A stretch of 32,401 nt of DNA from Lachnospiraceae bacterium (lineage in GTDB: Bacteria > Bacillota > Clostridia > Lachnospirales > Lachnospiraceae). Below are positions 14,943 to 22,426 of this stretch, one piece after another (positions within the stretch are counted from its first letter, which is position 1; each line of letters begins with the position of its first letter). The DNA lies in NCBI GenBank assembly GCA_015057835.1, contig SVDL01000014.1, forward strand, positions 1 to 32,401, in the 5' to 3' direction. The notes under the pieces are model-generated. The model did no database searches, was not told where the DNA came from, and saw only the letters and a program-made list of their open reading frames with translations. A program made the translations under genes and the position numbers.

Positions 14943-16241
14943 ATGAATGACAATAACATGGAAGAACGGCTGACAGCATTTAAAATGCTTCTGCTCCGAA
15001 AAATGCCTTTTTACGGTGACATTCTCACCAATGTCCCCATCGTCAGCGACCTGTCGATCCCCACTGCGTGCACGGACGGGCGCACGATCCGCTTTAATCC
15101 GGTATTTTTCCGGTCCCACAAAGAGGGAGAACAGCATTTTATTATTATGCACGAGGTGATGCATATGCTGATGCTCCACTGCGTGCGGGGCATTGGGAAG
15201 GACCCGCGCATTTTCAATACCGCGGCGGATATCGTGGTCAACACGGAGCTGATGCGCCTTCGGGGAAGCATGCAGGCGGCCGGAATCAGTTTTGAGGCTC
15301 CGAAAGACGGCGTTTTCCACCCGGAATACAGCATGAACACCGCCGAAGAGGTGTATGAGCGCCTCCTCAAGGTGAACCGGGAGCAGAAGGGCAGGAAGAC
15401 AAAAAAGAAGATCGCGATACTGAAGGGCTATGGCAAGGGGCAGCACACAATTCACATTGATTCTCCCGACGATCTTATTATTCTCCTTCCGGGAGAGGGC
15501 CCTGCGCAGGCGGGAATCCCATTGGAGACAGGCCTTGTACCGCCGGGGATCCCGGGGGAAGACAGTGCGGAATCGCTCGAAAAGCATATCGCCGCCATTA
15601 TCCGCCACGCGGAGGAAGCAGCCAGTAAAGGACGCAGTCCTTACGGCAGCTACTACGTCCCCCAGCTGCTCCATTCGCTCGCGGAATCCAGATATATCCC
15701 CTGGAAGCGGCTGCTTAAGGATTATCTCATGGATAAAGCGAGCGAGGACGTCTCTTACGCGACGCCGGAGAGAAAATACCTGCACATGGAACTCATTCTG
15801 CCGGGCCACGGAGAAAGGGAGGAGACTCTCGAAAATATCTGGGCATTTGTCGACAGCTCGGGCTCGATCAGCCAGGAAGAGATGGGAGAATTTCTGACCC
15901 AGCTCTACCGGATCATGAAAGAATTCCACTGTAAAATGAATCTCGCCTACTGGGACACGAAGGTGACCGATATTTATAAAAATATCAAAGGAGAGAAGAA
16001 TATCCTGAATTCCCTTCCCCATCACACCGGAGGCACGGATATCAACTGTGTCTACCGATGGATCGCGGAAAACAAAGTGAAACCGGATGTGATGGTCATC
16101 CTCACGGACGGATATTACGGCTCGCTGCAGGAGTCGAACCGGATCCCGTCTCTCAGAAAAAAGACGATCCTCGTGATCTCCAAAAACGGCGCGGTTATCA
16201 ATGATGCAATGAAAGTACTCGGAAAGGTGACAAGATTATGA
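14943..16241 (+). CDS. DUF2201-like protein with HExxH and von Willebrand A domains
   Basis: A 432-residue cytoplasmic protein. ATG 14943 is chosen because GGAG lies 9 bases upstream; ATG 14934 would abut it. The N-terminal part has the metallopeptidase-like helix IIMHEVMHMLMLH (HEVMH at 70-74), followed by NTAADIVVNTEL, typical of DUF2201/VMAP-like 'putative metallopeptidase' domains. A basic, low-conservation middle follows. The C-terminal part from about residue 300 is a VWA-type domain with the MIDAS motif DSSGS (Asp304, Ser306, Ser308) and a later ILTDGYYG. Such proteins pair with MoxR ATPases, as encoded here with a 4-base ATGA overlap. The target is unknown. Confidence 0.85.
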   Translation: MNDNNMEERLTAFKMLLLRKMPFYGDILTNVPIVSDLSIPTACTDGRTIRFNPVFFRSHKEGEQHFIIMHEVMHMLMLHCVRGIGKDPRIFNTAADIVVNTELMRLRGSMQAAGISFEAPKDGVFHPEYSMNTAEEVYERLLKVNREQKGRKTKKKIAILKGYGKGQHTIHIDSPDDLIILLPGEGPAQAGIPLETGLVPPGIPGEDSAESLEKHIAAIIRHAEEAASKGRSPYGSYYVPQLLHSLAESRYIPWKRLLKDYLMDKASEDVSYATPERKYLHMELILPGHGEREETLENIWAFVDSSGSISQEEMGEFLTQLYRIMKEFHCKMNLAYWDTKVTDIYKNIKGEKNILNSLPHHTGGTDINCVYRWIAENKVKPDVMVILTDGYYGSLQESNRIPSLRKKTILVISKNGAVINDAMKVLGKVTRL

Positions 16242-17392
16242 CGATCAAAGAATTCCAGCAGTGTGTGGAATACAACATTGAACACGGACTCCGGCACGCG
16301 ATCCTGGGTCTTGGCGCGCCGGGCGTCGGCAAGAGTCAGGTGATCCGCCAGATCGGCGATAAATACGGCTACAAAGTCATTGATATCCGGCTCGCGCAGA
16401 TGTCGGAAGTCGAGATCGGCGGCCTCATTTACCCGAATGAGACGAGGACCAAGACCGTGTGGCTCGCGCCGGATATTCTCCCGAATGAGGAGAGGGACGG
16501 AAAGAATACGATCCTGCTTCTCGATGAGATCACCTCCTGCAACAAGCGGGTTCAGGTCGCCGCCTACCAGCTGATCCTCGACCGCAGGATCGGTCAGTAC
16601 CACCTTCCGGAGGGCACCTTCGTCATCGCGCTCGGCAACCGGGAGGACGACGACGGCGTTTATATCCAGCTCGCCGGACCGCTCGCGGACCGCTTTGAGA
16701 TCCACTACATCGAGCCCGATTTTCCGGGCTGGAAAAATGATTTCGCGATCCCGCACGGCATCCACCGTATGGTGATCAACTACCTGACCTTCAAGCCGAC
16801 GGCGCTGCATTCCCAGAAGGCGGAGGAGGGGAAAATGGTATTTGCGACGCCCCGCTCCTGGGAGCGCGTGAGCGATATCCTGCAGTTTAACGATAATATT
16901 TACGACCCGGTCATCCAGTACAAGATCATCGGAAATGTCGGCGAGATCGAAGGACATCAGTTTATCGAGTACTGCAAAAAGCACGCGGACGCGGTGGGAC
17001 CGGAGGAGTTCCTGCGCGGTAAGGCAATGCCGCCGTCCAGTCCCGAGGATCTCTCCGTGCTGATCGGCGGACTCGTCGACCTGAGCGGCTTCGTGAAAGA
17101 CGCCCGGTCGGAGGACGATCTCTCCCCGGAACAGAAAGATACGGTCAGCGCTGTGATCCGGGCACTCTTCCGACTTCCGAAAGCGGAGTACACGGTCGTC
17201 GGGCTGAAACAGCTGCTGGATCTCAACCGTCCCGTCGTCAAACAGATCTTCTATCTCCTGAAAGACGAAAGGATCCTGAATTTCATCCACAATAACCGCT
17301 ATTCCCTCGGTATGGATGACAGCGATTCCGCGGGGCTCATCAAAGGGGACATAAAGAGCCGGTGGATGGAGGCATGGAATAAAGGAAAATGA
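16238..17392 (+). CDS. MoxR-type AAA+ ATPase
   Basis: A 384-residue ATPase. The Walker A motif is GAPGVGKS (26-33), Walker B is ILLLDE (92-97), and a sensor-1 type stretch, IALGNREDDDG, follows. Downstream is the winged-helix/lid part. MoxR ATPases act as chaperones that remodel or insert cofactors into partner proteins, usually with a VWA-domain protein. The VWA gene is immediately upstream and overlaps by four bases (ATGA). It is the last gene of the apparent operon; no convincing terminator follows before the next promoter at 17436. Confidence 0.9.
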   Translation: MTIKEFQQCVEYNIEHGLRHAILGLGAPGVGKSQVIRQIGDKYGYKVIDIRLAQMSEVEIGGLIYPNETRTKTVWLAPDILPNEERDGKNTILLLDEITSCNKRVQVAAYQLILDRRIGQYHLPEGTFVIALGNREDDDGVYIQLAGPLADRFEIHYIEPDFPGWKNDFAIPHGIHRMVINYLTFKPTALHSQKAEEGKMVFATPRSWERVSDILQFNDNIYDPVIQYKIIGNVGEIEGHQFIEYCKKHADAVGPEEFLRGKAMPPSSPEDLSVLIGGLVDLSGFVKDARSEDDLSPEQKDTVSAVIRALFRLPKAEYTVVGLKQLLDLNRPVVKQIFYLLKDERILNFIHNNRYSLGMDDSDSAGLIKGDIKSRWMEAWNKGK

Positions 17393-17435
17393 CCGGGATC
17401 ACGCGTTATGTGATAAAGAAAGGGACCAGGGAGAA

Positions 17436-17465
17436 TTCACATATCATTTCCCGCCATGTTATAAT
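17436..17465 (+). promoter_or_regulatory. Promoter of the 3-hydroxyacyl-CoA dehydrogenase gene
   Basis: TTCACA (17436-17441), an 18-base spacer and TATAAT (17460-17465). An inverted repeat ATCAC-N7-GTGAT (17398-17414) lies just upstream and could be an operator. The start codon is about 60 bases downstream. Confidence 0.65.
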
Positions 17466-17527
17466 CAAGGCAAAGCAGGTTGACAACTCCGTTTGTGGAT
17501 TCATTTGCAGCTCAGGGAGGATTGGAT

Positions 17528-18466
17528 ATGGCAGATAAGAAATTGAAAGTCGTCGTTATCGGCGGCGGACTGATGGGCACAGGCATGGCGGCCATGAGCG
17601 CTCTCGCGGGAAATGAGACCGTTCTCGTCACGCACCGCGAATCGAGCATTCCGGGGGCGCTGGCGACCGCAAAGGAGTTCGCGGCGTTCCGGATCGAAAA
17701 TGAGCTCGGGTATGAAACGGCGGATTACGATGCGCTGATCAGCGCGACAGCCGATCTTCCGAAGGCTCTTGAAGGCGCGGACCTCGTCTTCGAGGCGATC
17801 AATGAAGTTCTTTCCGCAAAACAGGAACTTTTTAAAGAAGTGGAAAAATACGTGCGCCCGGACATTCCGGTCTGCAGCAACACCTCCGCCCTGCCGATCA
17901 CGGAGATCTGCGAGGGCATGGAACACCCGGAGCGAGCATTTACCACCCATTTCTGGTTCCCGGCCTATCTCACCCCGCTGGTTGAGATCATCATGCATGA
18001 AGGCGCGGATCTCACAATGGCGGAATGGATCAAGGCTGAACTGACCCGCTGGAGAAAGACCCCGGTCATCCTGAAAAAAGACATTCCGGGACAGCTGGGC
18101 AACCGCCTGCAGCACGCCATGATGCGGGAAGCCCTGTATATGGTGGAAAATGACATCGTCTCCCCGGAAGACGTCGATATCGCCCTTGAAAACAGCTTCG
18201 GCGCAAGACTGGGCGGCTGGGGGCTCTTTAAGCATATGGACGCCGTCGGCCTCGAGCTCATTAAGGCGACGCAGAAAACGATCATTCCCTATCTGGCGGA
18301 TAATAAGGAACCGGCTGCCATCCTCGACAGGAAAATGGAGGAAGGCTGCTCTGGCTTTGCGTCAGGGAAAGGTTTCTATGACTGGTCTGAAAAATCCATG
18401 GAAAAGCAGAAAGCATTGCGGGACAGGACCATTATTGCGGTACTGCGGGCGAGGATGGAAGAATAA
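17528..18466 (+). CDS. 3-hydroxyacyl-CoA dehydrogenase family protein
   Basis: A 312-residue NAD-dependent dehydrogenase, translated from ATG 17528 with GGGAGG upstream. The N-terminal Rossmann fold shows VVVIGGGLMGTGMAA. The SNTSALPITEI motif (compare SNTS-x-L in 3-hydroxybutyryl-CoA dehydrogenases) and a conserved THFWFPAYLTPLVEII follow. The latter corresponds to the catalytic His-containing GxHFFxP segment, with His replacing the usual position in a diverged form. The C-terminal helical domain includes GQLGNRLQHAMMREAL. The length matches monofunctional HAD enzymes. With no acyl-CoA pathway genes nearby, the substrate (short-chain acyl-CoA or another 3-hydroxy acid) is undetermined. Confidence 0.88.
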   Translation: MADKKLKVVVIGGGLMGTGMAAMSALAGNETVLVTHRESSIPGALATAKEFAAFRIENELGYETADYDALISATADLPKALEGADLVFEAINEVLSAKQELFKEVEKYVRPDIPVCSNTSALPITEICEGMEHPERAFTTHFWFPAYLTPLVEIIMHEGADLTMAEWIKAELTRWRKTPVILKKDIPGQLGNRLQHAMMREALYMVENDIVSPEDVDIALENSFGARLGGWGLFKHMDAVGLELIKATQKTIIPYLADNKEPAAILDRKMEEGCSGFASGKGFYDWSEKSMEKQKALRDRTIIAVLRARMEE

Positions 18467-18532
18467 TATCCTTCACAAAAAAATCACATTTTTTCCATGA
18501 TATCCTCTCTGTAACAGATAACATTGAGAGCC

Positions 18533-18561
18533 GTCGGGGTCCGGAGAAAACCGTCCCCGAC
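18533..18561 (-). repeat. GGACGGTTCTCT-type palindromic element, copy C (inverted)
   Basis: The arms GTCGGGG (18533-18539) and CCCCGAC (18555-18561) form a 7-bp stem. Read on the minus strand it contains GGGGACGGTTTTCTC, one base from the core of copies A, B and D. It lies 27 bases before the start of the secreted CHAP-like gene, within its probable 5' leader. Confidence 0.6.
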
Positions 18562-18587
18562 AGCTCCGGCCATAAAGGAGCGATATC

Positions 18588-19913
18588 ATGAAAAAGAAAT
18601 GTTGGATCAAAAAGGCAGCCAGAGTTTTTGCAGGTCTTCTGCTGCTGGTAACTATGCTGGCCTCTGTGCCGTTGGAGGCGCAGGCGGCGTCCAATGCGAT
18701 CTACAGCTATGGCAGTGCTGTCAGCGTGCCGGGGAGCGGGGCGCAGATCACGGCGGACACATTTACCTTTAACGGCAAGAAGGTCAGCGCGGTCTACAAA
18801 AAATACGGCACGTATACAAAGAGCGACAAGACGTACTGCTGTGCGGCATACGTCACAAAGTTCTATAAAACGGTGTACGGGGTAAACGTCAGCAGTCTCG
18901 ACAGTATCAAATCCGTTCCGAAATGCAATTCCGGATCCTTCTCTTCCACGAAGAACCCGGTGCCCGGCGACATCGTCCGCTGGAACAAGAGCGTCCACTG
19001 GTCCATCGTCAAATCCGTGAGCGGCGACAGAGTCACCCTGATCCAGCAGAACTACTGGAACAGCGCGCACACAGCCGCCCTGAAAAACGTGGTGATCAGC
19101 AAAACGAACGGGAGCTTCACCTTCTTCCACTGGTCCGGGTACTACTGCTCCGATATTCCGAAGGCGTCCGTGTCCTTCAATATTGCTGCTTTCACCTATG
19201 ACAGAACAGCTCATAAGCCTGCTGTTACCGTAAAAGAAGCTTATACGGGCAAGACGCTTGCCGCCAATACCGACTACACCGTCTCTTTCCCGGGCGACCA
19301 GATCAACGCCGGTACGAAGACCGTCACCATCAAAGGTAAAGGAAGATATTCGGGAACGATCAGCAAGACCTACAGGATCACTCCCGCATTCATCGGCGGC
19401 TGCACAAGCACTCTCAAGGCACAGACCTATACCGGGAAGGCCAGAAATCCGGTATTTGCCGTCAAAGACGGAAAATACACTCTGAAGAAAGACGTCGACT
19501 ACACCGTTACCTATGAGAACAGCAAAAACATCGGCTACGCAAGAGCAGTCGTCGTCGGCAAAGGAAATTACGCGGGAACGACCGTATTTGCCTACGCCGT
19601 CAATCCTGCCGCAATGGCAGCGCCGACGCTGAAGACGACCGCTTCCGCCAAGCGGACCACGATCACGGTGACCTGGAAAAAGGCTCCCGGCAGCGTCTCC
19701 GGTTATGAGATCAGCTACCGGAAGAGCGGAAGCGGCTCCTGGAAGACCGTGAAAGTCTCCGGCGGCAGCAAGACGAGCTATCAGATCACTTCCGGACTGT
19801 CGAGACTGACCAAATACGACGTCCGCGTGAGAGCTTACAAAACGGTCGGAAACGCGACCTTCTACGGCAGCTGGTCCGGCACGAAGACCGTGCGGACACC
19901 GGTCCTGAAGTAA
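18588..19913 (+). CDS. Secreted CHAP/NlpC-like protein with Ig-like repeats and FN3 domain
   Basis: A 441-residue exported protein; ATG 18588 follows AAGGAG. The signal peptide (residues 1-33) ends ...EAQA|ASN. A catalytic-type region at about 80-160 has YCCAAYV (Cys84/85), VPGDIVRW, VHWSIVKSV (His137) and QQNYW (Asn155). This is the Cys-His-polar pattern of CHAP or NlpC-like amidase domains that cleave peptidoglycan or act on amides. Two repeats of about 65 residues follow (YDRTAHKP...YRI and YTGKARNP...YAV, each with G-x-YSGT/YAGT), like bacterial MBG-type beta domains. A fibronectin type III domain covers about 345-441. No LPxTG or SLH anchor is present. Enzyme activity is inferred from motifs only. 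Confidence 0.8.
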   Translation: MKKKCWIKKAARVFAGLLLLVTMLASVPLEAQAASNAIYSYGSAVSVPGSGAQITADTFTFNGKKVSAVYKKYGTYTKSDKTYCCAAYVTKFYKTVYGVNVSSLDSIKSVPKCNSGSFSSTKNPVPGDIVRWNKSVHWSIVKSVSGDRVTLIQQNYWNSAHTAALKNVVISKTNGSFTFFHWSGYYCSDIPKASVSFNIAAFTYDRTAHKPAVTVKEAYTGKTLAANTDYTVSFPGDQINAGTKTVTIKGKGRYSGTISKTYRITPAFIGGCTSTLKAQTYTGKARNPVFAVKDGKYTLKKDVDYTVTYENSKNIGYARAVVVGKGNYAGTTVFAYAVNPAAMAAPTLKTTASAKRTTITVTWKKAPGSVSGYEISYRKSGSGSWKTVKVSGGSKTSYQITSGLSRLTKYDVRVRAYKTVGNATFYGSWSGTKTVRTPVLK

Positions 19914-19926
19914 TTCAGGTTCTAAT

Positions 19927-19950
19927 GGGGACGGTTCTCTATGGTTCCCC
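19927..19950 (+). repeat. GGACGGTTCTCT palindromic element, copy D
   Basis: GGGGACGGTTCTCT followed by ATGG and TTCCCC: GGGG/CCCC ends around the same core as copies A and B. It begins 14 bases after the CHAP-like gene and is opposite in orientation to copy C, so this gene is bracketed by inverted copies. Confidence 0.6.
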
Positions 19951-19963
19951 GGGCAGAAATTTA

Positions 19964-19989
19964 AAAAAGCGGGCAAGCGCCCGCTTTTT
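19964..19989. terminator. Bidirectional terminator
   Basis: AAAAAGCGGGC (19964-19974), loop AAGC, GCCCGCTTTTT (19979-19989): a perfect 11-bp stem with a T-tract on each strand. It lies between the convergent CHAP-like gene (plus) and rnz (minus) and would serve both. Confidence 0.9.
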
Positions 19990-20000
19990 CGCATCTTCTT

Positions 20001-20915
20001 CTATTTTTCGTCCTTGAACCGCAGTTCTGTGCTCTGTCCGTCTTTCGGAAAAAGGGTATTGGGGAAAATGCCGCGAATCTCCTTCGCAAATATCTCCGGC
20101 TTCACACACGCCGGGCTGTAATGCGTCAGCCACATCTCCTTCGGCTGTGCCGCGGCAGCGATCTCCGCCGCCTCCTGCATGGTCATGTGTCTGTGTTCGA
20201 TGGCCTTCTTCTGTTTGTCCGCCTCTCCGTACATGCCCTCGCAGATGAACAGATCCGCGTTCTCCGCGTACTTCCCGATCAATGGCACCGGCCTCGTATC
20301 CGTACAGTAAACGAGTTTCAGTCCCCTGCGGGGCGGCCCGAGGACCATGTCCGGAGTGAAAATGCGGCCGTCCTGTTCGATCGTCTCCCCTTTCTGCAGA
20401 CGGCTCCAGAACGGCAGGGGGATCCCCTGCTGTTTTGCAGCTTCCGCGTCAAATCTGCCCTGCCGGTCCAGTTCCAGGGCGTATCCGTAGCAGACCATGT
20501 TGTGAGCAAGGCGGAATGCGCTGATTCGGAGGCCGTTTTCACTGAACGCCTCTTCTTTTTCCGCGATCTCCTTCGTCTCGATCGGGAACGGCAGTCCCGG
20601 AGCCATTACGCGCACGGCGTCGATGATCCTTCCGATCCCTTTCGGTCCATAGATCCGGACCGGTTCCGTGCGCTCCGCATTTCCCATCGTGAGAAGCAGT
20701 CCCGGCAGTCCGCTGATGTGGTCCGCGTGGAAATGCGTGATCAGGATCGTGGAAATGTCATGGCTCGACCAGCCGCGCCTTCGCAGCGCGACCTGGGTCC
20801 CCTCTCCGCAGTCGATGAGAATGCTCTCGCCGCCGCACCGAACCATAAGGGAGGTGAGGTGCCGGTTCGGAAGCGGCATCATGCCGCCTGTGCCGAGCAG
20901 ACATATATCAAGCAT
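20001..20915 (-). CDS. rnz: Ribonuclease Z
   Basis: RNase Z is the endonuclease that removes the 3' trailer of tRNA precursors, especially those lacking an encoded CCA, such as the tRNA-Ser in this window. The 304-residue protein has the metallo-beta-lactamase fold: LGTGG near the start, LIDCGEGTQ (33-41), the zinc motif HFHADH (His61, His63, Asp65, His66), later histidines in AHN and EHRH, and a final LTHYSPA. Length and motif order fit the long-form RNase Z of Firmicutes. AGGAGG precedes ATG 20915. It is the last gene of the tsaE-tsaB-rimI-rnz operon, with a terminator at 19964. Confidence 0.92.
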   Translation of the reverse strand: MLDICLLGTGGMMPLPNRHLTSLMVRCGGESILIDCGEGTQVALRRRGWSSHDISTILITHFHADHISGLPGLLLTMGNAERTEPVRIYGPKGIGRIIDAVRVMAPGLPFPIETKEIAEKEEAFSENGLRISAFRLAHNMVCYGYALELDRQGRFDAEAAKQQGIPLPFWSRLQKGETIEQDGRIFTPDMVLGPPRRGLKLVYCTDTRPVPLIGKYAENADLFICEGMYGEADKQKKAIEHRHMTMQEAAEIAAAAQPKEMWLTHYSPACVKPEIFAKEIRGIFPNTLFPKDGQSTELRFKDEK

Positions 20916-20985
20916 TTTCCGTTTCCTCCTGTTCCGCTGTTACGCCCTCTTCCGCTGCTTCGTTCTGTTTAGTCTGTTTTTCACA

Positions 20986-21531
20986 TCAGCGGGCAGAATT
21001 TTCTTTATCTTCCCACAGCATGACCAGCGCGTCTTCCACCGGATCGCTGTAGTATTTCTTCCGCTCGCCGACCTGCTCAAATCCGCAGGACTCATAGAGA
21101 CGGATCGCGGCCGCATTGCTCACGCGAACCTCGAGAAAGATCTTCCGCACGCCGTGCTCCGGCATTTTTGCCTGCAAAGCCTTAAGAAGAGCTTTTCCGA
21201 TCCCTTTTCGCCGCTGGTCCGGCCGGACGGAGATCTTCGTGATATCCGACTCATCCGGCACCATCAGCACGCCGGCGTACCCGAGGATGTCGGGGTCCTG
21301 CCATTCCCCGTCCGAATCGTCCGGGGCCGGCTGTTTTTCTACGCCTGTCGAAGGCTCCGCTTCCGCGACCAGATACAACGCGTCCTCCCGCAGAAGATGC
21401 GTCAGGAAATCGGTACCCGACCAGACTTCCGGAGCGCTGAAATTTACTTTTTCCATATCGGCGATCGGGGAAATATCGTCAAACGCCATCTCCCGGATCA
21501 CATACGAAGCTGTAACATCCATATTTTGCAT
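20986..21531 (-). CDS. rimI: Ribosomal protein S18 alanine N-acetyltransferase RimI
   Basis: A GNAT-family acetyltransferase of 181 residues. The acetyl-CoA binding motif A is ITKISVRPDQRRKGIGKALL, followed by IFLEVRVSNAAAIRLYESCGFEQVGERKKYY, the RimI-type C-terminal motif. RimI genes classically sit between tsaB and tsaD; here tsaB is immediately upstream and tsaD is remote. The protein carries a Pro/Asp/Glu-rich insertion (about residues 60-83) before motif A, longer than usual. The start codon is uncertain: ATG 21531, or ATG 21522 three codons later. A perfect palindrome (TCCGGATATCCGGA, 21543-21556) lies in the gap to tsaB. Confidence 0.9.
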   Translation of the reverse strand: MQNMDVTASYVIREMAFDDISPIADMEKVNFSAPEVWSGTDFLTHLLREDALYLVAEAEPSTGVEKQPAPDDSDGEWQDPDILGYAGVLMVPDESDITKISVRPDQRRKGIGKALLKALQAKMPEHGVRKIFLEVRVSNAAAIRLYESCGFEQVGERKKYYSDPVEDALVMLWEDKENSAR

Positions 21532-21558
21532 ATTCCCGGATCTCCGGATATCCGGATC

Positions 21559-22365
21559 TCAGTTCTCCGCCGCTTTTTCAGCGGCTTTCGCCGCCCTCTC
21601 CTTCTCCTGCTCCGCCTGGGATTTTCTCAGGTAGAAGGGAGAGTGTTCGTCCGCATTTTCGATCACGCCCTGCTGCATAAGGCGCATGGCGAGCGCTCCC
21701 ACCGCGCCGGCCCGCTGCCGGTTCTGGTGTGCGGGGGCAAATGTGTACGGGACGCGGATATTTGCCTCGATCATCTCCCGGTATACCGGCACGCCGTCGC
21801 CGAGGAAAATGACTCTTTTCGGGTTCCCGTTCTTTTCCCTTCCGGGCTGTCCTTCTGCGTCCGCTTCCGGGGAAGCTTCTTCCGGGTCCTGCTTTCCGCC
21901 GCAGATCGCATTGACCTCTTCGATCACGTCTTTCATGTAGATCGGGCGCTGCTCCGTGAGCGCGATCATTTCATTGCCTTCGAACCGATACAGGGCGTTG
22001 TAGACCTGCTCGCGGCGGGCGTCCATGATCGGGCAGATGAGCGCATCACTCCCGCACAGACCGTACGCGAGGGCGGACAGCGTCGGCACCGGAATGATGG
22101 GCTTATCCATGGCAAGTCCGAGGCCTTTTGCCGTCGCGGAACCGATCCGGAGCCCCGTGAAGGAGCCGGGACCCGCCGTGATCGCGATGGCGTCGACGGT
22201 ATTTAAGTCCAGCTGAACCAGCTTCGCCGCGTAGTCGATCAGCGGCAGAAGGGTCGTACTGTGCTTCATTTTGTAGTTAACGGTGCACTCCGAAAGGAGC
22301 TGGTCATTTTCGAGGATCGCCGCCGAGGCGACGGGTCCGGAGCTGTCGATCGCAAGTATTTTCAT
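21559..22365 (-). CDS. tsaB: t6A biosynthesis protein TsaB
   Basis: TsaB is the inactive ASKHA-fold partner that scaffolds TsaD in t6A synthesis. Landmarks in the 268-residue protein: MKILAIDSSGPVASAAIL at the start, KHSTTLLPLID at about 34-44, and ITAGPGSFTGLRIG at about 62-75. The middle has DARREQVYNALY. A low-complexity insertion of about 27 residues (roughly 157-183, rich in Glu, Pro and Gly) and a charged Ala/Glu/Lys tail lengthen it relative to the family's usual 220-240 residues. In an operon with tsaE upstream and rimI and rnz downstream. Confidence 0.93.
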   Translation of the reverse strand: MKILAIDSSGPVASAAILENDQLLSECTVNYKMKHSTTLLPLIDYAAKLVQLDLNTVDAIAITAGPGSFTGLRIGSATAKGLGLAMDKPIIPVPTLSALAYGLCGSDALICPIMDARREQVYNALYRFEGNEMIALTEQRPIYMKDVIEEVNAICGGKQDPEEASPEADAEGQPGREKNGNPKRVIFLGDGVPVYREMIEANIRVPYTFAPAHQNRQRAGAVGALAMRLMQQGVIENADEHSPFYLRKSQAEQEKERAAKAAEKAAEN

Positions 22366-22397
22366 AACCTGTTTCCTGTCTGGTGTTTTCTTCTCTA

Positions 22398-22421
22398 TTG
22401 GAGAGTGGGATTCGAACCCAC
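22398..22421 (-). other. tRNA T-arm-like hairpin / tRNA 3' remnant
   Basis: On the minus strand, GTGGG TTCGAAT CCCAC (22405-22421) is a perfect T-arm with the universal TTCGAAT loop, followed by TCTCCAA, which resembles a tRNA 3' acceptor strand. No matching 5' acceptor or anticodon arm is found upstream, which is the end of tsaE. It lies in the 61-base gap between tsaE and tsaB, in sense with the mRNA. Either a leftover of a tRNA (for example an old attachment site) or a tRNA mimic. Confidence 0.6.
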
Positions 22422-22426
22422 GCGCT

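Noticed and set aside
18432-19994. 520-residue frame antisense to the CHAP-like gene
   Set aside because: It crosses a bidirectional terminator and the palindromic elements and has no recognisable domain; the plus-strand gene has a signal peptide and ribosome site.
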